From positions 62,001 through 126,000 of the forward strand of contig NZ_QAXS01000002.1 in assembly GCF_003053565.1 (NCBI RefSeq): a stretch of 64,000 nucleotides of DNA, written 5' to 3'. Position numbers and translations under genes: made by a program. The stretch is from Halanaerobium saccharolyticum. Its GTDB lineage: Bacteria; Bacillota; Halanaerobiia; Halanaerobiales; Halanaerobiaceae. The notes under the pieces were generated by a model that was given only the letters and a program-made list of their open reading frames with translations, was not told the origin of the DNA and ran no database searches. Position 1 is the first letter of the stretch. Every line of letters begins with the position of its first letter. Shown in pieces: positions 57,392-64,000 of this stretch.

Positions 57392-58768
57392 TTATTCACT
57401 TTTAAAAGTAAAGCTGCCGCTAAAGGCATAAATTACTGCAATCACCGGAGCCAGAAATGATAAAAAAGTATAGGGAATATAACTGAATCCGATATCCATC
57501 ACATTCTGAATATAAACTGAAACAACTCCCCAGGGCAGGATAGAACAGCCGAGAGTAGAAGCGGTCTCCAGCGAACGAGAGAGAACACTGTTATCAACTT
57601 TCATTTCCTGATAGGCAGGTGCCAGAGTTCGGCCGGGAATTACAATTGAAACAAACATTTCTCCGGTAGCCAGCAGCATAATATAGGCAGAACTTAGGGA
57701 AATCAAAATCAAGTCCCGGGGTTTTTTAACAACTTTGAGTAATGAATCTAAAATCACTTCTAAAATCCTTGCTTTTTCTAAGATTCCTCCCATTGCAGTT
57801 CCCGCCATAATAATGGCAACTGTACTCATCATATTATTTATTCCACCCTGAGTTAAAAGGCTGTCTAAAAGCTCAAGCCCGGTATCAGCCTGATAACCAT
57901 TAGCCGCTGCATTTAAAATTTCAGCAAAAGAGGATCCCTGAGTCAGAACTGCAAAAAGAGAAGCAGTGATAAAACTGAGCGAAAGAGAGGCAATGGCCGG
58001 TACCTTAAATAGCGAAAGTAAAAGCATCAGAGCCGGTGGAATTAAAGTCCAGAGAGAGATATTAAAGTTTTGACTGAGGCTGCTTAAAATCTGGTTAATA
58101 TTGGCTAGATTAGCACTTCCATCTAAATAAAAAGTACCAATCACTGCATATAAGATAAGGCTGATTAGAGCTGCCGGTCCTGAAACATAGAGCATCGATT
58201 TAATATGATCAAAAAGATCGGTGCTGCTCATAGCGGCAGTTAAATTAGTAGAATCAGACATCGGAGAAATTTTATCTCCGAGCATTGCTCCCGAAACGAT
58301 TGCTCCAACGGTAATTGCCTTTGGTACTCCCAGTCCCTCTGCTACTCCCAGCAGTACTATTCCCATGGTGGCAATTGTTCCAAAAGAGCTGCCGATCAAA
58401 ATCGAAGTGACTGCTGCCAGCAGGAAAGCAGCCGGTAAAAAGATGCCGGGACTTAATAGCTCCAGTCCATAGTAGACCATTGTCTGGATTGTACCTGATA
58501 AAATCCAGCTGCCGATCACCATTCCAATAATAATCAGAATCAGTGAAGCCCCTAAAGCGTTTTTAATTCCGTTAATCATTCCACTTTCAATTTCTTTCCA
58601 GCTTAAGCCCAGATAGAGGCCGAAAAGAGCAGCTGTCATTGCCCCTAAGACCAGGGCTGTTTCCAAAACTAAAGCAGTTCTGATAGAAAACAAAATAACA
58701 GCAATAACTGTCAAGAGAGCAATTACTGCAGTTTTTGAATCTGGCTTTTTAATTGTACTTTTCTCCAT
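57392..58768 (-). CDS. nhaC: NhaC family Na+/H+ antiporter
   Basis: Integral membrane antiporter of 458 residues with about eleven to twelve helices. NhaC-like segments: GTIATMGIVLLGVAEGLG, AMLGDKISPMSDSTNLTAA and the later TAMGGILEKA. Its job is probably sodium extrusion or pH control, fitting a halophile, though related proteins exchange malate/lactate. It is a single gene on the minus strand with its stop close to the shared terminator. Confidence 0.88.
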   Translation of the reverse strand: MEKSTIKKPDSKTAVIALLTVIAVILFSIRTALVLETALVLGAMTAALFGLYLGLSWKEIESGMINGIKNALGASLILIIIGMVIGSWILSGTIQTMVYYGLELLSPGIFLPAAFLLAAVTSILIGSSFGTIATMGIVLLGVAEGLGVPKAITVGAIVSGAMLGDKISPMSDSTNLTAAMSSTDLFDHIKSMLYVSGPAALISLILYAVIGTFYLDGSANLANINQILSSLSQNFNISLWTLIPPALMLLLSLFKVPAIASLSLSFITASLFAVLTQGSSFAEILNAAANGYQADTGLELLDSLLTQGGINNMMSTVAIIMAGTAMGGILEKARILEVILDSLLKVVKKPRDLILISLSSAYIMLLATGEMFVSIVIPGRTLAPAYQEMKVDNSVLSRSLETASTLGCSILPWGVVSVYIQNVMDIGFSYIPYTFLSFLAPVIAVIYAFSGSFTFKSE

Positions 58769-58866
58769 TTTTAATCAACATCCTTATTATCTATTTATAT
58801 TAGTTAATTAATGCACATTATTTATATCATAACTATTTTTTTAATGAAAATCAAATCCAAAAATTA

Positions 58867-58895
58867 TTGACTTATGTTCATAACAGCCATATAAT
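58867..58895 (+). promoter_or_regulatory. Promoter of the DUF89 gene
   Basis: TTGACT (58867-58872), 17 bases, TATAAT (58890-58895). The start codon is only 19 bases beyond the -10, so the leader must be very short. Confidence 0.72.
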
Positions 58896-58914
58896 TAAAA
58901 AGAGGTGATTACAA

Positions 58915-59769
58915 ATGAAGATGAGATATGATTGTTTACCCTGTCTATTCAGGCAGACTTTGGAATCTGCCCGGATGGTAACAGATGATGAAGAGATAAT
59001 TAAGGATATTTTAAAAAAATATTCAAAAATGCTGCCGGAATTAATTGACTCAGAAGCTACCGCACCGATGATAGCAGAAGAGATGCAGGGTTATATCAAA
59101 AAGGTCAGTGGTGTTAGTGATCCCTATGCTGAGATCAAAGAGAAAAATTTGGATTCAGCTTTTAAACTGCTGCCCCTGGTTAAAAAGGAGATAGCAGAGG
59201 CAGAAGATCCACTTTTAGCAGCTTTATTAATGTCAGCAATGGGCAATTCCATTGATGCCGGTGTCAGCCTGAATGTCAACATCAAAGATAATATAGAGAG
59301 GGCACTTAAAGAATCTTTTGCCCACAGTGATTATCAGCAGTTTTTAGGAGAACTGAAAGAGGCTGATGAGCTGTTATTTATTGCTGATAATACGGGTGAA
59401 GCAGTTTTTGATAAACTTTTACTTAAAAAAATCAAAGAAGATTATGATCTAAATATTACATATGCAGTTCGAGAGACAGCAGTCTTAAATGATATTACAG
59501 CCGAAGGAGCTTTAGAACTGGGAATTGATCAATATGCCGAGATTATAAAAAGCGGCAGTAAGGCTCCGGGAATGATTATGGATTCAGCCAGCAAAGAGTT
59601 TTTAAAACACTATCAAAAGGCAGACCTTGTAATCAGCAAGGGCCAGGGGAACTTAGAGAGTCTCTACGGTATAGAATCAGGAATATATTTTCTGCTCAAG
59701 GCTAAATGTGATGTAATCGCTGAAGTTCTCAATGTTAATGAAGGAGATTTTGTTTTTCTTTACAGTTAA
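58915..59769 (+). CDS. DUF89 / ARMT1-like damage-control phosphatase
   Basis: 284 residues, single-domain prokaryotic DUF89 protein. It begins MKMRYDCLPCLFRQTLESAR with the CxxC pair typical of this subgroup. Core motifs are GNSIDAG, IADNTGEAVFDKLL and SKGQGNLESL with metal-binding Asp/Asn. The family removes damaged phosphometabolites such as sugar phosphates. The exact substrate is unknown. Confidence 0.88.
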   Translation: MKMRYDCLPCLFRQTLESARMVTDDEEIIKDILKKYSKMLPELIDSEATAPMIAEEMQGYIKKVSGVSDPYAEIKEKNLDSAFKLLPLVKKEIAEAEDPLLAALLMSAMGNSIDAGVSLNVNIKDNIERALKESFAHSDYQQFLGELKEADELLFIADNTGEAVFDKLLLKKIKEDYDLNITYAVRETAVLNDITAEGALELGIDQYAEIIKSGSKAPGMIMDSASKEFLKHYQKADLVISKGQGNLESLYGIESGIYFLLKAKCDVIAEVLNVNEGDFVFLYS

Positions 59770-59849
59770 AAAATTTCTTAATTTCAAGTTTAGCAGGCTT
59801 TTTACTTAAATCAAATTTTTATTATTTAAAGAAAATCGGGGTGGAATAA

Positions 59850-60173
59850 ATGAATTTTGAAGAATTGAATTCAAAAAAAGTTTATCAGGCAGCCGAGATT
59901 TTGAATTTAAGAGATAAAGAATCACTGGCAGAGATTAAGAAAAAACACCGACAGCTGATAAAAAAGTGGCATCCAGATCAGTGTGAAAAAGAGCCGGAAA
60001 TCTGTCAGCAAAAGATTAAAGAAATTAATGAGGCCTATCAGGTAATTAAAAACTACTGCAGCCATTATTTATATTCATTTGCCGAAGATGAAATACTGGA
60101 AAATCTGCCGCGGGATATTCAGAGTGATGAGCGCTTAAAAAGACAGTTTGGTGATGATCCCCTCTGGGGCTGA
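59850..60173 (+). CDS. Small J-domain protein
   Basis: 107 residues. The J domain covers residues 11-70 with the essential HPD tripeptide in KKWHPDQCEKEPE. There is no Gly/Phe or zinc-finger region, so this is a type III DnaJ protein. It would recruit an Hsp70. The C-terminal 30 residues are acidic and unrecognised. Good GGGGTGG start site. Confidence 0.85.
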   Translation: MNFEELNSKKVYQAAEILNLRDKESLAEIKKKHRQLIKKWHPDQCEKEPEICQQKIKEINEAYQVIKNYCSHYLYSFAEDEILENLPRDIQSDERLKRQFGDDPLWG

Positions 60174-60240
60174 GAGCGGCTTTAGAGCAGGCTGAATTCC
60201 ATTAAATTTAATCCTGAGTAATCTACTTACTATTATTTAG

Positions 60241-60255
60241 TAGTAATTAATACTA
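60241..60255 (+). promoter_or_regulatory. Inverted repeat upstream of msrAB
   Basis: TAGTA-ATTAA-TACTA, flanked by TTAG and TTAT, 57 bases before the msrAB start codon. It could be an operator for a redox or metal regulator, but it does not match a box I can name. Confidence 0.4.
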
Positions 60256-60311
60256 TTATATAAATAGCAAGGCAGGATATTATATCTTTTTATATACAGG
60301 AGGTAGATTAG

Positions 60312-61511
60312 ATGGATTATTTAATAGTAATGGCGGTTGTTTTACTGAGTGTTTTTGGCATGACAGCTAGTGTTGTGGCCCAGACTGAAATTCCCTATGA
60401 TCAGAAAATGAATGAGGTAGAGACTGAAACAGCAACTTTTGCCTTAGGCTGCTTCTGGGGACCTGACGCTTCTTTTGGGGCCTTAGAAGGAGTAGTTAGA
60501 ACCAGAGTTGGTTATGCAGGTGGCACAACTGAAAATCCAACTTATAAGGTGATAGGTGATCACACAGAAACAATTGAAATCGATTATGACCCAGAGGTGA
60601 TTTCCTACAGAGAACTGGTGGAGATTTTCTTCGACAGCCACAATCCTTATGCTCAGTCTTATTCGAGGCAGTATGCTTCTCTGATTTTATATAATAATTC
60701 AGAGCAGCAGCAGACAGCTGAAGCAGTAAAAGAAGAGCTGGAGGCTGAAAGCGGCAGAGAGATCAAAACTGAAATCAAAGAGCTCAACCGCTTTTATCTG
60801 GCTGAAGACTACCATCAGAAATTTAGACTTCAGCAGCAGGTAGCTTTCCGTGAGCACTATCTGGACCAGATGACAATGGAAGAATTCATCAACTCACCGG
60901 CTGTAACCAAAGTAAGTGGTTATATTACCGGTAATGGTGAGCGGGATAATATTATTCAGAATATCGGTGAGCTTGGTTTAAGCACCGAGCTGCAGGAGAG
61001 GCTTTTAGAAAAGAATAGTATTGACCCGGCTGAATGTGTGACATTCTGTAAGACTGAAGACGCAGACAGTGTAGTAATCAATGAGGAAGAAAGCGATCAG
61101 GAATTAAGAGCTAGACTGACTGATCTGCAGTATAAGGTAACTCAGCTTGATGCAACAGAACCCGCTTTTAATAATAAGTACTGGGATAACAAAGAGCCCG
61201 GTATTTATGTAGATGTAGTTTCCGGTGAGCCGCTCTTTTCTTCAACTGATAAATTTGAATCAGGTTCCGGCTGGCCCAGCTTTACCAAGCCGCTGGCTGA
61301 AGATAGTATAGTTGAAGTTGAGGATAACTCACTCTGGATGACTCGGATTGAGGTCAGATCTAAAGGGGCAGATTCTCACTTAGGCCATGTATTTGAAGAT
61401 GGCCCGGAGCCCACAGGTTTGCGCTACTGTATTAATTCAGCTGCTTTAGATTTTATCCCGGCTGAAGATCTGGCTGAAGAAGGCTATGAGGAATTTGAGC
61501 ATCTCTTTTAA
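60312..61511 (+). CDS. msrAB: Exported peptide methionine sulfoxide reductase MsrA-MsrB fusion
   Basis: Repairs both epimers of methionine sulfoxide; 399 residues. A signal peptide (about 1-24, [16 protein letters not shown]) indicates export. MsrA follows with its catalytic Cys in [11 protein letters not shown]. After a linker comes MsrB (about 262-399): SGSGWPSF and the catalytic RYCINSAAL. The zinc CxxC pairs of some MsrB are not seen. Export implies a periplasmic target, which fits a cell with an outer membrane. The gene lies alone, with AGGAGG at its start. Confidence 0.93.
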   Translation: MDYLIVMAVVLLSVFGMTASVVAQTEIPYDQKMNEVETETATFALGCFWGPDASFGALEGVVRTRVGYAGGTTENPTYKVIGDHTETIEIDYDPEVISYRELVEIFFDSHNPYAQSYSRQYASLILYNNSEQQQTAEAVKEELEAESGREIKTEIKELNRFYLAEDYHQKFRLQQQVAFREHYLDQMTMEEFINSPAVTKVSGYITGNGERDNIIQNIGELGLSTELQERLLEKNSIDPAECVTFCKTEDADSVVINEEESDQELRARLTDLQYKVTQLDATEPAFNNKYWDNKEPGIYVDVVSGEPLFSSTDKFESGSGWPSFTKPLAEDSIVEVEDNSLWMTRIEVRSKGADSHLGHVFEDGPEPTGLRYCINSAALDFIPAEDLAEEGYEEFEHLF

Positions 61512-61517
61512 ACGTAC

Positions 61518-61620
61518 ACCCACCGTGAACCACCCGATATATGTCTAAATAAGTCGAAAAAGACTCAGATTCAACAAAATAAATGATAAAATGACAAAAG
61601 CTGACAGGTACCCGGTGGTT
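61518..61620. repeat. Intergenic inverted-repeat element, copy B
   Basis: Starts CCCACCGTGAACCACCCG, which is nearly the reverse complement of 44067-44083, and ends with CTGACAGGTACCCGGTGG, related to the other end of copy A. Arms CACCGTGAAC (61521-61530) and GTACCCGGTG (61608-61617) are inverted, 8 of 10 matching. It sits between convergent msrAB and nadE. Confidence 0.68.
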
Positions 61621-61631
61621 GTCAGCTTTTG
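61595..61631. terminator. Bidirectional terminator between msrAB and nadE copy 2
   Basis: Stem CAAAAGCTGAC (61595-61605) with GTCAGCTTTTG (61621-61631), perfect over 11 bases; its loop contains the end of repeat copy B. Confidence 0.85.
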
Positions 61632-61666
61632 TAGTTATTTGTCTAAACTGATATTTTATTTATAAT

Positions 61667-62461
61667 CTATTCAGCTATCTTAAAGGTAGGGATCTCTGAT
61701 TTATCTCTGGCGGCATCAATTAGTTCTTTAACCCGCTTTACATCTCCCTCTTCAAATTTAGAGAGATCATCATTATTGTTGATTGATTCATAAATCTGAT
61801 CAAAGTCTTCATAGCTGATCCCAAACTCTTTTTCATCACGGTCACTTTCATCTCCGCGGCAGCCGCCTGTAGGAGGGCGGTTAATTATTTCCTCCGGAAC
61901 TCCCAGGACTTCTGCCAGTTCCCAGACCTGAGTTTTGTTTAAATCTCCGATCGGCCTCATGTCTGTTGCTCCATCACCATAAAGTGTATAGTATCCGGTT
62001 AGAATTTCACTCTTATTGCTGGTTCCCATTACTACATAGTTCTTTTTCTCAGCAATATAATAGAGGGTCATCATTCTCAATCGAGTCTGAATGTTCTGCT
62101 CAGCCGGATTTGGAGTAGGAATCTTGGTCTGCGGCCAGTGATTCCGCTCAGTTTCTTCGATGTCTATGTTCTTCAATCTATTTTCCAGCGGCTCATTGAT
62201 TTCTTTCATATTTACTTTGAGAGTTTCGATGTCAAATTTATCAGCAAGTAATTCAGCATATTCTACATCTTTAGTTACTGTACCATTGGCCGGAAGCATA
62301 ACTCCCAGAACATTGTCACCAAAGGCCTCTTTGGCCAGGGCTCCAACAACAGAGGAATCTATACCTCCACTAAGTCCAACTACAACACCATCTGCATTTC
62401 TTGCTTCAACTTTTTCCTGCATCCATTCCTGAATTTCATTTGCTAAATTTTCATCAATCAT
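61667..62461 (-). CDS. nadE: NAD synthetase-like protein (copy 2)
   Basis: About 264 residues, ammonia-dependent type. The PP-loop VVVGLSGGIDSSV and the blocks TSNKSEILTGYY and LYGDGATDMRPIGDL are conserved. The loop after the second active-site block, canonical SA[DG]L..GQxDE in copy 1, here reads PPTGGCRGDESDRDEKEFG. Substrate preference may therefore differ from copy 1. The start is 62461 (MIDENLANEIQEW), with GGGAGG upstream; an extension to 62515 has no support. Either gene could be the housekeeping enzyme. Confidence 0.85.
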   Translation of the reverse strand: MIDENLANEIQEWMQEKVEARNADGVVVGLSGGIDSSVVGALAKEAFGDNVLGVMLPANGTVTKDVEYAELLADKFDIETLKVNMKEINEPLENRLKNIDIEETERNHWPQTKIPTPNPAEQNIQTRLRMMTLYYIAEKKNYVVMGTSNKSEILTGYYTLYGDGATDMRPIGDLNKTQVWELAEVLGVPEEIINRPPTGGCRGDESDRDEKEFGISYEDFDQIYESINNNDDLSKFEEGDVKRVKELIDAARDKSEIPTFKIAE

Positions 62462-62870
62462 CCTTATTATTACCTCCCAGAGAAAGTAATTTAAATCTTT
62501 TATCATCAATTCCACCAGGGATTATAGGAAAGAATAGAGTTAGTGTCAAGATATAGAGATTCGAGAAGAGAGCTTAAAAAGTTTTAGTGCAGATTAAAGC
62601 CCTGAGGCTCCATAATAATTTATTTAAGTCGCCAGAACTTGTTTATTGAGCTGAAGAGATGATTATTTATTTTTTAAATAGTTAGAAAATTATAATATAA
62701 AAATCTTATTTTTACAGCAATTAAAAAAAGGAAATTATAAACAACTAAAGAATTATATAAATACAAATGAATCTTTCTTATTTACCCCTGTCAGAGTCAA
62801 ATAATGGTCTTTAAAACTGCATTTTTTTAAGTCAGTTAAAGTTTTAATACTTTTTGAAAGGGTGATCTAA
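62462..62870. other. Gene-free 409-base interval
   Basis: AT-rich sequence between the divergent nadE copy 2 and the macrodomain gene. I found no convincing frame, RNA gene or terminator. It probably holds promoters for both sides; none matches the consensus well. The ribosome site of the macrodomain gene (GAAAGGGTGAT) is at its right end. Confidence 0.5.
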
Positions 62871-63410
62871 ATGGACTTTCAAATTGATGGAATTAGACTG
62901 GAGCTGATCCAGGGAGATATAGCAGCCCAAAATGATGTTGAGGCAGTGGTTAACGCGGCAAATGCCCAGCTTCGAACCGGAGGTGGAGTTGCCGGGGCAG
63001 TCCACAGAGCAGCCGGACCCGAACTCGAAAAAGCCTGCAGAGATCTGGCACCAATCAAACCAGGTGAGGCGGTGATAACTAAAGCCTTTAACCTGCCCAA
63101 CCAGTATGTAATTCACACGCTGGGACCGGTTTACGGCAGAGATAAGCCTGAGGCAGCGCTCTTGGAAAAGTGCTATCAAAATTCTTTAAAACTGGCAGAA
63201 GAATACAGGATTAAAAAGATTGCCTTCCCGGCGATTTCGACCGGAGCCTTTGGTTACCCAATTAAGGAGGCAGCAGAAATAAGCCTGCTTGCAGTTAATA
63301 AATTAGCTTCTGATTTAGAAAGTGTTGAAAAAATTAGATTTGTTCTCTACAGCAGCAGTGATCTGCAGGTTTATCGTAATCAGGCTCAAAAAATTTTCAA
63401 TAATAGATAA
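62871..63410 (+). CDS. Macrodomain (ADP-ribose-binding) protein
   Basis: 179 residues consisting of a single macrodomain, which binds ADP-ribose or removes O-acetyl-ADP-ribose/ADP-ribosyl groups. Motifs: VVNAANAQLRTGGGVAGAVH at the N-terminal third and FPAISTGAFGYP at the ligand loop. The MacroD-like GGGV-A pattern is complete. It precedes a HAD gene by 45 bases and may form an operon with it and the next gene. Confidence 0.92.
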   Translation: MDFQIDGIRLELIQGDIAAQNDVEAVVNAANAQLRTGGGVAGAVHRAAGPELEKACRDLAPIKPGEAVITKAFNLPNQYVIHTLGPVYGRDKPEAALLEKCYQNSLKLAEEYRIKKIAFPAISTGAFGYPIKEAAEISLLAVNKLASDLESVEKIRFVLYSSSDLQVYRNQAQKIFNNR

Positions 63411-63455
63411 AATCATGCTGACGGGCAGTCTGCCCCAATAGATAAGGAGGAAGCT

Positions 63456-63926
63456 ATGCTAGATATAAATATACCAGGATGTAAAAGTTTAAAAGTAGAA
63501 AAAATTGTCTTCGATCTTAATGGAACCTTAGCCTGTGATGGAGAATTAATTGCCGGGGTAAAAGAAGGTATTAATCGGCTGGCAGAAGAATTTGAGCTCT
63601 ATGTTCTAACTGCTGATACCTTAGGCAACGCAGAAAATCTGCTAAAAGATTTAAATATTGAGCTGGTAATTATTGAAGGTAATGACGGCAGTAAATTTAA
63701 GGCTGATTTTGTAGAAAAGCTCGGCAGAAAGAGGGTTATTGCAGTAGGAAACGGCAATAATGATGCCCAGATGCTGAAAAACGCTGAGCTCGGAATAGCC
63801 GTTATCGGTCCGGAAGGAACTGCCCGCGGCGCTCTGATGGGAGCGGAATTAATCAGCCGAGAAATTAATGATGTTTTTGATTTGATTTCCAATCCGGAGC
63901 GCATCAGGGCAACTTTGAGAAAATAA
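63456..63926 (+). CDS. HAD-superfamily protein, soluble P-type-ATPase-like
   Basis: 156 residues. Motif I reads FDLNGTLACDGE, so the usual second Asp (DxD) is Asn, as in phospho-intermediate ATPase-like or inactive HAD proteins. Motif II is in VLTADT, and motif III-IV is GNGNNDAQMLKNAELGIAV. It resembles the cytosolic part of P-type ATPases without the rest. No partner transporter is seen. Activity is uncertain. Confidence 0.82.
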   Translation: MLDINIPGCKSLKVEKIVFDLNGTLACDGELIAGVKEGINRLAEEFELYVLTADTLGNAENLLKDLNIELVIIEGNDGSKFKADFVEKLGRKRVIAVGNGNNDAQMLKNAELGIAVIGPEGTARGALMGAELISREINDVFDLISNPERIRATLRK

Positions 63927-63954
63927 TTTAGAATAAGACAAAAGGAGGTGCATT

Positions 63955-64000
63955 GTGTCAAAGCTGATAGATTTAAGCTATGAAATTTACAATGGGATGC
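63955..64000 (+). CDS. Cyclase-family protein (kynurenine formamidase-like), 3' end outside window
   Basis: Only 15 residues are visible: MSKLIDLSYEIYNGM, typical of the start of the metal-dependent cyclase family (PF04199), where the pattern is IDLS.xI..GM. The start is GTG 63955, since AAAGGAGGTG lies 6 bases before it. The call is limited by the short length. Confidence 0.55.
   Translation, partial: MSKLIDLSYEIYNGM

Overview
The window is about 64 kb of AT-rich, gene-dense chromosome with no rRNA, tRNA, CRISPR array, phage or insertion sequence that I can see. The gene content points to an anaerobic, halophilic, fermentative Firmicute of the order Halanaerobiales, probably Halanaerobium or a close relative. 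This is inferred from protein character and gene order, not from a search. Supporting signs are an L27 without the Firmicute leader peptide, an exported MsrAB fusion that suggests a periplasm, an NhaC-type Na+/H+ antiporter, and strong Shine-Dalgarno sites with many TTG/GTG starts.

Layout. 1-12.7 kb (+ strand): end of rodA, then the conserved block radical SAM protein / DUF2344 / rng / rplU / rpmA / obgE / yhbY, followed by degV, an ABC-F ATPase and a GAF-PAS-GGDEF-HD-GYP protein. 12.8-17.0 kb (- strand): a nitrogen block of glnA, an ammonia-type nadE, amtB and glnK. 17.1-19.8 kb: a T-box-controlled acetolactate synthase and a GNAT. 20-23.3 kb: an LTA-synthase-like membrane enzyme and a large unknown anchored protein. 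23.4-27.4 kb: a complete FMN-riboswitch-controlled operon ribD-ribE-ribBA-ribH. 27.5-39.6 kb: three cyclic-di-GMP genes, two of them apparently frameshifted, mixed with a phosphohexomutase, an aldo/keto reductase, ytfJ/DUF2953, thrC and a MATE pump. 39.6-43.9 kb: GNAT, class III FBPase, and lipA/lipM.

44-54 kb is the most interesting part: a sugar-alcohol locus with a PRD regulator, a mannitol EIICBA permease, a 1-phosphofructokinase-type kinase, a sorbose-1-phosphate-reductase-like dehydrogenase, a dedicated HPr and a GH31 glycosidase. No mtlD is present. The gene set fits a route mannitol -> mannitol-1-P -> fructose-1-P -> fructose-1,6-bisphosphate, instead of the classical oxidation to fructose-6-P. 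This is a hypothesis, but a specific and testable one.

54-64 kb: DUF3159 membrane protein, GGDEF protein, Mut7-C RNase, PPP phosphatase, NhaC, DUF89 protein, J-domain protein, exported MsrA-MsrB, a second divergent nadE, a macrodomain protein, a HAD protein and the start of a cyclase-family gene.

Regulation visible in the sequence includes consensus promoters (17-base spacers) for rplU, glnA, amtB, the ilvB T-box, the rib operon, thrC and the DUF89 gene. There are also an L21 leader, a T-box, an FMN riboswitch and several strong bidirectional terminators. Two small repeat families also occur between genes.
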